A stretch of DNA of 8,695 nucleotides from CAYLJJ01 sp964384025 (lineage in GTDB: Bacteria; Myxococcota_A; Bradymonadia; UBA7976; UBA1532), in contig CAYLJJ010000167.1 of the NCBI GenBank assembly GCA_964384025.1, positions 1-8,695 of the forward strand, written 5' to 3'. Below the pieces are notes generated by a model. That model saw nothing but the letters and a program-made list of their open reading frames with translations, did not search any database and was not told where the DNA came from. Of the stretch, positions 1 to 7,473 are shown piece by piece; position 1 is the first letter of the stretch; the number at the start of each line of letters is the position of its first letter. Made by a program: the position numbers and the translations under genes.

Positions 1-1867
1 GCTCAGCGATGTAGGGGAAGTTGCCGTCGCCCTTGAGGGTGCGTGAGCCGTCGATAAAGCGGGGGAGCCCAGGGCTTGTGGTCAGCGGGTTGATGCGCTT
101 GGGATAGATGAGATCTCGCTTGCGCTCCTCCAAGACCTCCTTGGTCTCAAAGCCGAGGACGCCAAACATCCGCCCCTTGTCGACGCCCGCCGGGGGCTCA
201 TAGACGCCGCCAGGGCGCGCCGCGTCGGTGCGGGCAAAGACGCCTGCGATGATCCCAGAGGGGGGCACTGTGACGTGCGAGGTGGAGCCGAAGGTGGCCT
301 TGGATGGGTTGAGGATCTCGAGCCTGGGCCAGTAGATGGCGGCGTGCTCTGAGAGGCCAGAGAGGGCGGCGGTTTGGGTCACATACTCGATCATCTGAGG
401 CGCGTTGAGCCCCGAGGGCGGATCGAGGATGGCGAAGAGGGAGCCACCGCGGACGCCCTCACAGTAGCTGACCATGGCGTTATGAACCGCTGAGCTGGCG
501 CGGCCTGGGATGATGAGGATGGAGATCTCTTGGACAGTGTCCAGGGCTCGCATCCCGGTCTTGGAGATGTCGGAGCCGATGAAGTCGTTGTCATCTAGAT
601 CGGTGAGGCCATCATCGCCGCCCGCGAGCTGAAGGAGCTGTGGGATGGGCAGCGCGTTCATCTCAAGATCGATGAGTTGGATGAGGGCTGAGCCCTGGCT
701 CGGGTCGTTGATGATCGAGGGCGCATAGCGAGAAGCATCCATGACCATAGAGAGGTTGTTGAAGACCTCGCGGTAGACCCCATCCTCGATGACAGCGAGG
801 TCAAAGCTCTGCGGGTCACCATCCGTGGCGCTGCTCACCGCCAGCTGGATCTGGTTGGCGTAGGCGCCAGGATCCTTGCCTTCGACGCGTAGGGTGTTGA
901 GGAAGCCCCCTCCAGCGCCTGTGTGAAAATCCGTGTCAAAGCCAAGCAGGGTGCTGAGCGAAGAGGAGAGATCCACGTTCAAGTTTGCTGCGGGGCCGAC
1001 AGCGATGGTCTTGAGCGTGATCGAGTTATCAGGCTCAACGGTGACGGTGATTCGAGGGGCGAAGGCGGCGGTGAAGATGGCGACCAGCTCATCTCGCGTC
1101 ACCGCCGAGGCGAGGGCGACGTTACCCCCTCCTGTTTTCAACTCGGCTGGGAAGGCGAGCTTGCTGTTGGCCCCTCCCTCTGAGGCTTGGATAGAGGCTT
1201 GAGTGCCCGCCTCATCAGTGCGGATCTCAACCTGCCCGGCTTGCAGATGCACATGGACGCCGCGCAGCTGCTCATTCATACGAGCGGTGATCTGCTCTGC
1301 GCTCTGATCGCCATCTTGGAAGAGCACCGACTGCTCTTGACCATTGATGTTGAGGCTGAGAACCTCTCCTCCCGCGAACCCAGACGGGAAGATGCCAGTG
1401 TTGGAGAGAGAGGCAGATGTGGCGGTGACGTTGGCCTCCATCGGCGGGTCCAGGCCCTCTTGGAGCATGAGCGTGCCACCGTCGGGGAGGGCGATGGTGT
1501 CGATGGGATCGCTCTTGACGGCGGCAGGAGTCGGCTCTTGAGAGCTGCCGAGGAGATTCCCAACCGCTCTGAGCGCGGTCGCGCTGTTGGCGTCGCTGAT
1601 GTCGCCATAGTGGACTGTGCGGACAATCCAGAGCTGAGCGCCGCCGTTCTCAAAGAAGCCCATGGCGGCGAGGGCGAGATCAGAGCTTGGGGTGAAGCCG
1701 CCAAAGTGGCGCTCAAACTCCTCAAAGGAGCTGACGAGGAGAGGCTCTCCGATGGGACCGCGCTCGGCGACGCCGACAGCTGCGGCGATGGATGTGGGCG
1801 TTGAGGGGATGCCACGAACACGGGGCTCCTCTTCAACGATGATGACCTTGGACGATTGTGGGCTCAT
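1..1867 (-). CDS. Contractile tail sheath protein (3' end beyond window)
   Basis: This subunit forms the contractile cylinder around the tail tube. The frame is open from the ATG at 1867 to the left edge, giving 622 residues with no stop. The N-terminus is typical of sheaths: residues 27-58 include VGVAERGPIGEPLLVSSFEEF followed by HFGG, and residues 71-82 read FFENGGAQLWIV. Residues 430-520 carry a conserved core (DISKTGMRALD, ISILIIPG, AAIYWPRLEILNP). Residues 554-613 hold the conserved end region (GVYEPPAGVDKG, GFE, INPL, FIDGSRTLKGDGNFPYI). By comparison with the family, roughly the last 100-130 residues are missing. Residues 165-318 look like an inserted, possibly duplicated beta-rich domain. 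The ATG overlaps the stop of the preceding gene (ATGA), with AGGAG at 1876-1880, 8 bases upstream. The family call is firm. Confidence 0.95.
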   Translation of the reverse strand, partial: MSPQSSKVIIVEEEPRVRGIPSTPTSIAAAVGVAERGPIGEPLLVSSFEEFERHFGGFTPSSDLALAAMGFFENGGAQLWIVRTVHYGDISDANSATALRAVGNLLGSSQEPTPAAVKSDPIDTIALPDGGTLMLQEGLDPPMEANVTATSASLSNTGIFPSGFAGGEVLSLNINGQEQSVLFQDGDQSAEQITARMNEQLRGVHVHLQAGQVEIRTDEAGTQASIQASEGGANSKLAFPAELKTGGGNVALASAVTRDELVAIFTAAFAPRITVTVEPDNSITLKTIAVGPAANLNVDLSSSLSTLLGFDTDFHTGAGGGFLNTLRVEGKDPGAYANQIQLAVSSATDGDPQSFDLAVIEDGVYREVFNNLSMVMDASRYAPSIINDPSQGSALIQLIDLEMNALPIPQLLQLAGGDDGLTDLDDNDFIGSDISKTGMRALDTVQEISILIIPGRASSAVHNAMVSYCEGVRGGSLFAILDPPSGLNAPQMIEYVTQTAALSGLSEHAAIYWPRLEILNPSKATFGSTSHVTVPPSGIIAGVFARTDAARPGGVYEPPAGVDKGRMFGVLGFETKEVLEERKRDLIYPKRINPLTTSPGLPRFIDGSRTLKGDGNFPYIAE

Positions 1868-2775
1868 TGATGAGGCTCCTGGTTTAGATCGGATGTGATG
1901 GGTTCAAGCTCTGTGGTCTGAATCGCCTTGCCGAGTTCTCTGGGGAGCCCCTCATCAACATCGAAGCCACGGATGATGAGGCCGACGCTGAAGACGCGCA
2001 CGTCGCCGCGCCCGCGCAGGTTGCTGCGAAAGTCTCCCTCAGGCTCCATCTCCCAGCGCACGCTGCCGAGGTCTGGCGAGCCGCTGTCGCGTGGCAGCTC
2101 CAACCACTTGTTGGCGTTGAAGAAGCTGGCGACGACGGCCATAAGGTTGAACAGCTCTGCGGTGCGCTCAGAGGCGAGGGTGAGCGTGAAGCGCAGATCG
2201 ACGGTGTAGCTGGGTCGGCGACGCAGCAGCTCAGGACCGGCTAGACCAGGGACGACCTCTTCATGTGAGATGTTGGTGGCGTAGAAGCGGTCGGGGATGA
2301 GCGTGGGGCCTGAGAGGATCAAGGAGGGCAGAGAGGCCATCGCGATGACGTGCAGCTCATCATCGGGCGCGTCGTCATAGTCCATCGAGACGGTGAGCGA
2401 GGTGTTCTGAAGGATCTGCGCCTTGAGCACCTGCAGCAGCCGCCTGATGACGCGCGTGAGGTTGGACTCTTTGATGATACGAGGGCGCTGAAAGCGATAG
2501 GCATTCGCGAGGGTGATCAGCTCACCGAGGATGGGCGCACCAGCTATATCAAGGTTCTGGAGGACCACATCAACCAGCTCTTCGCTGTGCTCAGGTGAGC
2601 GTAGATCAGCGACGCTGAGCCCCGCCTCTTCGCGCACACCAAGGAGCAAGGCGGGCGCATCTCCAAGGCTGACGCTGATCTGCTTGGAGAAGCCTTCACC
2701 GATGATGCGGATGAGATCACCACCGCTGGTGGGGCCAATGGAGGGGGTGATGCTGTGGATGATGGGGATCGCCAC
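1864..2775 (-). CDS. IPT/TIG domain fused to a tail-terminator-like domain
   Basis: The product is 303 aa from a GTG at 2775. Residues about 3-97 form an IPT/TIG immunoglobulin-like domain: PIIHSITPSIGPTSGGDLI, then IIGEGF, ending in GELITLANAYRF. The rest (about 100-290) resembles phage neck or tail-terminator proteins: an arginine-rich helix (RVIRRLLQVLKAQIL), a short strand ending in a P-x-L-I-L-x-GP pattern, a YTVDLRFTLTLASE strand, a helix ELFNLMAVVASFFNANKWL, and a late strand FSVGLIIRGFDV. Its place directly before the sheath gene fits a protein that caps the tail tube or sheath at the neck. The start is chosen because the previous gene stops at 2777-2779. A GTG at 2784 is also possible and adds 3 residues. 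No ATG lies near the domain start. The IPT call is firm; the terminator role is inferred. Confidence 0.82.
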   Translation of the reverse strand: MAIPIIHSITPSIGPTSGGDLIRIIGEGFSKQISVSLGDAPALLLGVREEAGLSVADLRSPEHSEELVDVVLQNLDIAGAPILGELITLANAYRFQRPRIIKESNLTRVIRRLLQVLKAQILQNTSLTVSMDYDDAPDDELHVIAMASLPSLILSGPTLIPDRFYATNISHEEVVPGLAGPELLRRRPSYTVDLRFTLTLASERTAELFNLMAVVASFFNANKWLELPRDSGSPDLGSVRWEMEPEGDFRSNLRGRGDVRVFSVGLIIRGFDVDEGLPRELGKAIQTTELEPITSDLNQEPHQ

Positions 2776-2776
2776 C

Positions 2777-3370
2777 TCAGCCACCCATCCCGCTGAGCTT
2801 GGCGACTCGGTTGAGGAAGCGAACTCGAACCCCACGCTTAAACTTATCGAAGGCAGGACGCAGGAAGGGGCGCGCAGGGGTCTGGACCACGATGACACCC
2901 TTGCCGCTGCCGCCTCTGGGGGTCTTACCCGCTTCACGTAGCAGCACAAAGAGGAAGCGCCGCATCGCAGGGGTCATGGGGATCACGGTAGGCGCTGAGC
3001 CGAACTCTTGGATCTCAGCGATGTTGACCATCGACTCGCCGTCCCTGCTGCGGGCCTTGCGCGAGACGCCGATGAAGGCCTTGTTGCCCTTGATGATCAC
3101 GGTGATTGAGTTGCGCAGATCACCTCGAACAAGGAGCGCCTTGGAGCCTCCGAAGCCCTTGAGGCGCCGCGCGGCGAAGGTCAGCTCTGAAGGCGGCTTG
3201 ATGGCCCGACCGCCGGGGGCTTGCTTGGTGAGGCCCTGGACGATCTCTCCGCGCAGCGCATGGGCCTCTTGGCGCAAGGCGATGTCGATGGCGCCCTTGA
3301 GGCGCGCAGGGCCTGATGTGAGCAGCGCCCGCGCCTTAGCCCAGTCGCCTGTCTTACGAGCGCCGCTCAT
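2777..3370 (-). CDS. Tail-completion / minor tail protein, HK97 gp10-like
   Basis: A 197-aa, strongly basic protein. The layout resembles the gp10-like and virion-morphogenesis families of tail-completion proteins: a helical N-terminus (residues 25-50, ALRQEAHALRGEIVQGLTKQAP), a middle with LLVRGDLRNSITV (residues 79-91) and FIGVSR, an AEIQEFGSAPTVIP segment (118-131), and near the end TPARPFLRPAFDKF (residues 164-177). The PARPFLRPAF pattern is the usual signature near the C-terminus of these proteins. Such proteins act at the head-proximal end of the tail. The ATG overlaps the preceding stop (ATGA at 3367-3370) and has no strong Shine-Dalgarno, so translational coupling is likely. The next gene begins 1 base after its TGA. 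The family is likely; the precise step in assembly is inferred. Confidence 0.82.
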   Translation of the reverse strand: MSGARKTGDWAKARALLTSGPARLKGAIDIALRQEAHALRGEIVQGLTKQAPGGRAIKPPSELTFAARRLKGFGGSKALLVRGDLRNSITVIIKGNKAFIGVSRKARSRDGESMVNIAEIQEFGSAPTVIPMTPAMRRFLFVLLREAGKTPRGGSGKGVIVVQTPARPFLRPAFDKFKRGVRVRFLNRVAKLSGMGG

Positions 3371-3963
3371 GGGTGATGCTTCAACTCGGGGGCGTACTCT
3401 TCAAGCCAAGCGATGGCGATCTTGGAGGCGGACGTGATGATGCCCCCAGCTCGGATCGTACGAGCCGCCGCGATCAGGGTCTTATGAGTGACCTCAACAT
3501 CAGCGGGGCGGCAGCCATAGTCGAGGAGCCGGCTGGCGAGCCTCTTGGGGCTCAGGATCTTGCCTGTGCGCCAGAAGTGAAGCTCCAGGTTGCAGGTGTA
3601 GGCTTCAGCTTCATAGGCGGCGCGGGCTGCTTTGCTGGCCAGATAGCGGCTGAAGAAGCGAAGCATCCCTTCGCGCTTGAGCTGCTCAACGTGCTGGTGC
3701 TCATGCACGCAGGTGACGAGCTGACTCCAGAGGCTGTGCCCTCGCCTGGACTCACCGACGCTGTAGGGGGTGTAGATGCGCTTACCGATGGTCGTGGTGA
3801 AGCTTTCAAGGAAGGCCTCCTCATCAAGCACGCCGATGCGTTTGAGGAACCAGGCGACGAGGCGCATCTCCAGGGCATCGGCCTTGTCGATGATGCGCGT
3901 GCCGTAGCGTCGGCTCATATAGTTCCAGAGCCCTCGAACGTTCTCAGAGTTGGGGCTGCTCAT
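3367..3963 (-). CDS. Probable zinc metallopeptidase (HExxH) in the neck-gene cluster
   Basis: A 198-aa protein with LVTCVHEHQHVEQ at residues 82-94, in which H87-E88-x-x-H91 is a zincin motif on a helix. About 27 residues on, YEAEAY (117-122) supplies E118 or E120 as a plausible third zinc ligand, as in gluzincins. There is no signal peptide or membrane segment, so it would stay in the cytoplasm or be carried in the virion. It starts with ATGA overlapping the lipoprotein gene, with GGAG at 3971-3974, 7 bases upstream, and is coupled in the same way to the gp10-like gene. It could process a virion protein, degrade host protein or cell-wall peptide, or act on its lipoprotein neighbour; nothing in the sequence decides. 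I do not recognise a specific named family. Cysteines 85, 124 and 151 are too scattered to suggest a separate metal site. Confidence 0.72.
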   Translation of the reverse strand: MSSPNSENVRGLWNYMSRRYGTRIIDKADALEMRLVAWFLKRIGVLDEEAFLESFTTTIGKRIYTPYSVGESRRGHSLWSQLVTCVHEHQHVEQLKREGMLRFFSRYLASKAARAAYEAEAYTCNLELHFWRTGKILSPKRLASRLLDYGCRPADVEVTHKTLIAAARTIRAGGIITSASKIAIAWLEEYAPELKHHP

Positions 3964-4205
3964 CGTTCATCTCCACATTTGGGTGAGCAGGCGTGAGAGG
4001 CAGGACCCAGCTCATCAGCAGGGACCGCGCAGCAGGTCCAAGGTGTGTCGTCATCGCTCTGGATGCCATCGCAGGACTGGATCTCAACCCAGCGCTCATT
4101 GGCATCACAGATCTCAACAGACTGATGCTGACATCTGGTCTGATTGGGCGAGCAGAGCGGTCCACAGGCAGGGAGCGAGAGGCAGAGGAGGAGCATCTTC
4201 ATCAT
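3960..4205 (-). CDS. Small cysteine-rich lipoprotein
   Basis: An 81-aa protein with a short signal sequence (MMKMLLLCLSLPAC). The lipobox is L11-P12-A13-C14, so C14 would be lipidated, and G15 after it favours the outer membrane in a Gram-negative host. The mature 68 residues hold eight further cysteines (18, 25, 33, 45, 58, 59, 73, 77), enough for four disulfides. The pattern C-x6-C-x7-C with a following W and C (residues 18-45) resembles secreted Cys-rich modules common in Myxococcota. Proline at the -2 lipobox position is less usual. The gene overlaps both neighbours by 4 bases (ATGA). A GAGAG at 4210-4214 lies 4 bases before the first ATG and 7 before the second (4202), so the second Met may be used. 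The role is unknown: it could alter the cell surface (for example superinfection exclusion), act in lysis, or serve the adjacent peptidase. Confidence 0.72.
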   Translation of the reverse strand: MMKMLLLCLSLPACGPLCSPNQTRCQHQSVEICDANERWVEIQSCDGIQSDDDTPWTCCAVPADELGPASHACSPKCGDER

Positions 4206-4711
4206 TGAACTCTCATGGGTGAGAGCTGCCGAGCCCTGAAGGTCACGAGCAGCAGGTTGCGTTTGGGTCGGCCTCGTCCCAGGCCAAAGCCGCGTGGCTG
4301 CGCCTGGTCTATGTAGAGCCCTGGGGGTGTTCGGATGGCTTGGATGAGCTGTCCTTGGGAGTCATAGAGCCCCGCCAGCCGATCGTTGGGGCGCAAGAGC
4401 GCGCTGCCTGTGGAGGGATCGACGAGGCTCAACCTCTTCAGATCCCGGAAGTGAAAGAGCAAGCCGAGATCTGAGCGTGGGGAGTCTCCTCCGGCTCGCA
4501 TCTGGAGCTGCTCAAAGGTGTGAGGCTCAACCTGACAGGGGATCATCACAGAGGGCAGCTCTTGGCGCAGGCGGTCATCAAGCCCATCCCCATCGAGATC
4601 AAGCAGCGCGGGCTCCTTGAAGTCCTCATCGAAGCCAGGCTCAAGCGCCATCACCCGAGAGTCGAGGCGTCGAATATCCGCGAGGAAGGAGAAGATGAGC
4701 CGCCCACGCAT
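4202..4711 (-). CDS. Putative head-closure (neck) protein
   Basis: A 169-aa protein from ATG 4711, which overlaps the connector stop as TGATG and has a GGGGG run at 4719-4723, 7 bases upstream. A GTG at 4714 would add one residue and is less likely. The N-terminus is hydrophobic (MRGRLIFSFLADI). Next comes DLDGDGLDD (residues 38-46), a loop like those that bind calcium. The central part (54-130) looks beta-rich: SVMIPCQVEPHTFEQL, LGLLFHFRDLKRLSLVD, NDRLAGLYDSQGQLI. The tail is basic (GRGRPKRNLLLVTFRAR). Position right after the connector gene is where head-closure or adaptor proteins normally lie, and the central beta pattern fits such a barrel. No decisive motif was found, so the role rests mainly on context. 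Confidence 0.6.
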   Translation of the reverse strand: MRGRLIFSFLADIRRLDSRVMALEPGFDEDFKEPALLDLDGDGLDDRLRQELPSVMIPCQVEPHTFEQLQMRAGGDSPRSDLGLLFHFRDLKRLSLVDPSTGSALLRPNDRLAGLYDSQGQLIQAIRTPPGLYIDQAQPRGFGLGRGRPKRNLLLVTFRARQLSPMRVQ

Positions 4712-5334
4712 CACACAGCCCCCATCGACTTAGGGCGCAGATAGCGCATCAACAGGGCGTCTACGTCAGGATCTCCGCTCAGAACGGGGACCTGATGCCC
4801 GCTCTTGTCCAGCTTGTAGCTCTGATCGCGAGTGCGCTCTTCGAGGATGCGCCAGCGGTTGCGAGCGTCGAAGGCGCTGTCATCGGAGATGGGCTGAAGC
4901 CCTCGCAGGACCAAGAGGACGCAAGCGCGCCGAATGGCCCAGGGCGTGCGGCCTCCGGGTTGATCCTCAGGCTCTGTGTAGCCAAAGACACCTTCAATCA
5001 CGACGTTGCCGCGTCCCTTGGGGAAGGCTCCAAATTGCTTGGTGATGCGAGGCCCATCAAAACCAGGCTCTGCGGGGGCGCCGACGATGATCAGAGACTC
5101 AACATCAAGCTCACCGCCCCCAACCCAGATCTTATCGATGTGAATCGGGGGCACAGGCAGCTCAAGGCTTGGTGTCCCGCGACCATCAAGCTGATAGCGC
5201 TTATCGCGGGGCTCAAAGAACCAGCCTGTGAGCCGATCGATCTCCGTTGTCGCTTCTTGGATGAGGTCGATGAGGCGAGCCTCAAGGATCTCGGTCACGC
5301 CTTCAGCGCGGAGATCATCAGGGGTGGTGTACAT
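4711..5334 (-). CDS. Head-tail connector / adaptor protein (gp6/gp15-like)
   Basis: A 207-aa protein. It begins MYTTPDDLRAEGV and continues with helix LIDLIQEATTEIDRLTGWFF (residues 21-40), the usual start of connector proteins that form a ring below the portal. Beta segments follow (YQLDGRGTPSLELPVPPI, residues 47-64; IDKIWVGG), then GNVVIEGVFGYT (109-120), then a helix with WAIRRACVLLVLRGLQPI (132-149) and a C-terminal helical and extended region. Strands packed against N- and C-terminal helices match the family. The gene lies 5 bases after the small basic protein, with AAGGG at 5344-5348, 9 bases before the ATG, and its TGA overlaps the next start (TGATG). It would bind portal on one side and the head-closure protein on the other. 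Confidence 0.85.
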   Translation of the reverse strand: MYTTPDDLRAEGVTEILEARLIDLIQEATTEIDRLTGWFFEPRDKRYQLDGRGTPSLELPVPPIHIDKIWVGGGELDVESLIIVGAPAEPGFDGPRITKQFGAFPKGRGNVVIEGVFGYTEPEDQPGGRTPWAIRRACVLLVLRGLQPISDDSAFDARNRWRILEERTRDQSYKLDKSGHQVPVLSGDPDVDALLMRYLRPKSMGAV

Positions 5335-5339
5335 CTCAG

Positions 5340-5678
5340 TCAGCCCTTGCTGCCGCGCTTACGAGCAGGGGAACGCTTGGCCTGTGGGAGATCTTCTGTC
5401 GTGGTGTCCACAGCATCGGCGGCGCGCTTACCTCGGTTGGCCTCAGCTTCACGCTCAGCCTCCAGGGCCTTGGCCTCTTTCTCGGTGCAGACCTCGAAGG
5501 CATGAGGGGAGTGTTCATCGCTGGGGATCTGGTGGATCTCGCGCAGATAATCAGCGATCTCCTCCTCGACGCGATACCAGCCGCGCTCAGCTTGAAACTT
5601 GATGCTCTTGTAGGTGTAGCGCCGCAGCACATGGCCTCGACGAGGGGCGTATGGCTTGAGTCGAACAAGCATGGTCAT
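5340..5678 (-). CDS. Small basic protein of the head module, function unknown
   Basis: A 112-aa protein. The N-terminal half is folded-looking (LVRLKPYAPRRGHVLRRYTY, then GWYRVEEEIADYLREIHQ around residues 33-50), followed by SPHAFEVCTEKEAKALEAE, a charged helix. The last 40 residues are low in hydrophobics and end in a lysine/arginine-rich tail (KRSPARKRGSKG). The gene lies between the capsid and connector genes, where decoration, capsid-stabilising or DNA-binding accessory proteins are often found; the basic tail could contact packaged DNA, but this is a guess. AGGAG at 5686-5690 lies 7 bases before the ATG at 5678. The second ATG (5670-5672) lies 13 bases away, so the first is chosen. Its stop is 5 bases before the connector ATG. 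I do not recognise a named family. Confidence 0.8.
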   Translation of the reverse strand: MTMLVRLKPYAPRRGHVLRRYTYKSIKFQAERGWYRVEEEIADYLREIHQIPSDEHSPHAFEVCTEKEAKALEAEREAEANRGKRAADAVDTTTEDLPQAKRSPARKRGSKG

Positions 5679-5690
5679 GGCAAGGCTCCT

Positions 5691-6629
<939 letters not shown>

Positions 6630-6639
6630 GGAGGTTCTC

Positions 6640-7473
6640 CTAGATGTCGTGGAAAGAGATGGACTTATCGACGCTCTCGCGGTCCATGGGGCGGTTCAGG
6701 TCAAGGGGCCAGGCGGCGTCTTCAGGCTCAGATTTGGCGACCGGCTCAGGGCTCTGGCTGCTGTTGGGTAAGCCGACGTTCTTCTCGACGAGGGCGAGAC
6801 GCTGCTGCTGCTCCTTGACGGTCTGAGCGAGGGTCTTGAAGGAGGCGTTGAGGGCGCCGAGGGCCTCTGTGATGTTGTCGAGAGGTGAAGGTGTGGATGG
6901 CTCTTCAACGGTGGGTGCTGTGTTCGTGGATGCGCTGACAGCCGGAGGCTCATCATCAGACTTGGCGGTCTTGGCTGTCAGGGCTCCAAGGCGAGCAAGG
7001 GCCTCACGAGCAGCAGTGATGTTCTGAGCGAAGGCGTCATCTTTATCCTGCTCTGTCTCTTCAGCCTCCTCTGGCTCACTTTGAACTCCTGCTTGCTCCA
7101 AGAGCCGCTCGGCGGTGACCTTCAGCTCCTCAGCGAGCGGAGCCAAGCGAGGATCATCAGCGCCCACCGTGCTTAAAAGCTCGACGGTGCTGGTGAGGCT
7201 CTCTAGGGCGATGACGGCGGTCCCCAAGAGCGGATGTGACTCAGAGGCTGTAGCCTCCTGGCCCTCTTCAGCCTCTATGGCGCTATCAGCCTCTGTTGCG
7301 CTGTTATCGGTCACGCTCTCTTGAGCAGCGTTCACATCAGAATCGGCCATCGATTCGCTCCTTTTGACGATAAGAAAGCGGCGCTTGTTGGCCGCGCGAT
7401 CAACGAGGGAGATCTCCTCGACGATGATGTCGAGTAGGCGGCTCACCTTGCTCTGGGGCTTTGAGTTGGGCAT
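6640..7473 (-). CDS. Scaffold-like acidic protein with XkdF-type N-terminal motif
   Basis: A 277-aa protein. Residues 20-38 carry EISLVDRAANKRRFLIVKR, a motif I associate with the N-terminus of XkdF-type phage proteins. The remainder is Ala/Glu/Ser/Thr-rich and acidic, with predicted helices (about 82-130, 149-168 and 199-233, the last containing KTLAQTVKEQQQRLALVEKN, a likely coiled coil) separated by low-complexity linkers. This composition and the place between protease and capsid genes fit a capsid scaffold that the protease removes. The main ATG has AGGAGG at 7481-7486, 7 bases upstream, and overlaps the fusion-gene stop (TGATG). A second in-frame ATG at 7350 has AAGGAG at 7358-7363, again 7 bases away, and would give a 236-aa form lacking the motif. 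It ends LNRPMDRESVDKSISFHDI, possibly the capsid-binding tail. Confidence 0.8.
   Translation of the reverse strand: MPNSKPQSKVSRLLDIIVEEISLVDRAANKRRFLIVKRSESMADSDVNAAQESVTDNSATEADSAIEAEEGQEATASESHPLLGTAVIALESLTSTVELLSTVGADDPRLAPLAEELKVTAERLLEQAGVQSEPEEAEETEQDKDDAFAQNITAAREALARLGALTAKTAKSDDEPPAVSASTNTAPTVEEPSTPSPLDNITEALGALNASFKTLAQTVKEQQQRLALVEKNVGLPNSSQSPEPVAKSEPEDAAWPLDLNRPMDRESVDKSISFHDI
7358..7363 (-). promoter_or_regulatory. Internal Shine-Dalgarno and second scaffold start (ATG 7348-7350)
   Basis: Within the scaffold gene, AAGGAG lies 7 bases before an in-frame ATG (Met42). The sequence uses the arginine codon AGG, whereas the arginines just upstream use CGC, which suggests the ribosome site itself is selected. 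Strength and spacing match the gene's main start (AGGAGG at 7481-7486, also 7 bases). Confidence 0.6.

Noticed and set aside
1187..1804. Plus-strand open frame of about 205 codons opposite the sheath gene
   Set aside because: It lies wholly opposite a firmly identified sheath coding region and its product has no recognisable features.
2776..2949. N-terminal extension of the IPT protein to a TTG at 2949
   Set aside because: The extra 58 residues overlap the gp10-like gene throughout, are Ser/Arg/Pro-rich without domain character, and the IPT domain starts right after the GTG at 2775.
3960..4205. Reading the Cys-rich lipoprotein as an Rz1-type outer-membrane spanin
   Set aside because: Size and lipobox would fit, but there is no inner-membrane spanin, holin or endolysin in the window, and its many cysteines are unlike the proline-rich spanins.
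4712..4714. GTG at 4714 as start of the head-closure protein
   Set aside because: The ATG at 4711 is the better codon, forms a TGATG overlap with the connector stop, and has a purine-rich site 7 bases upstream.
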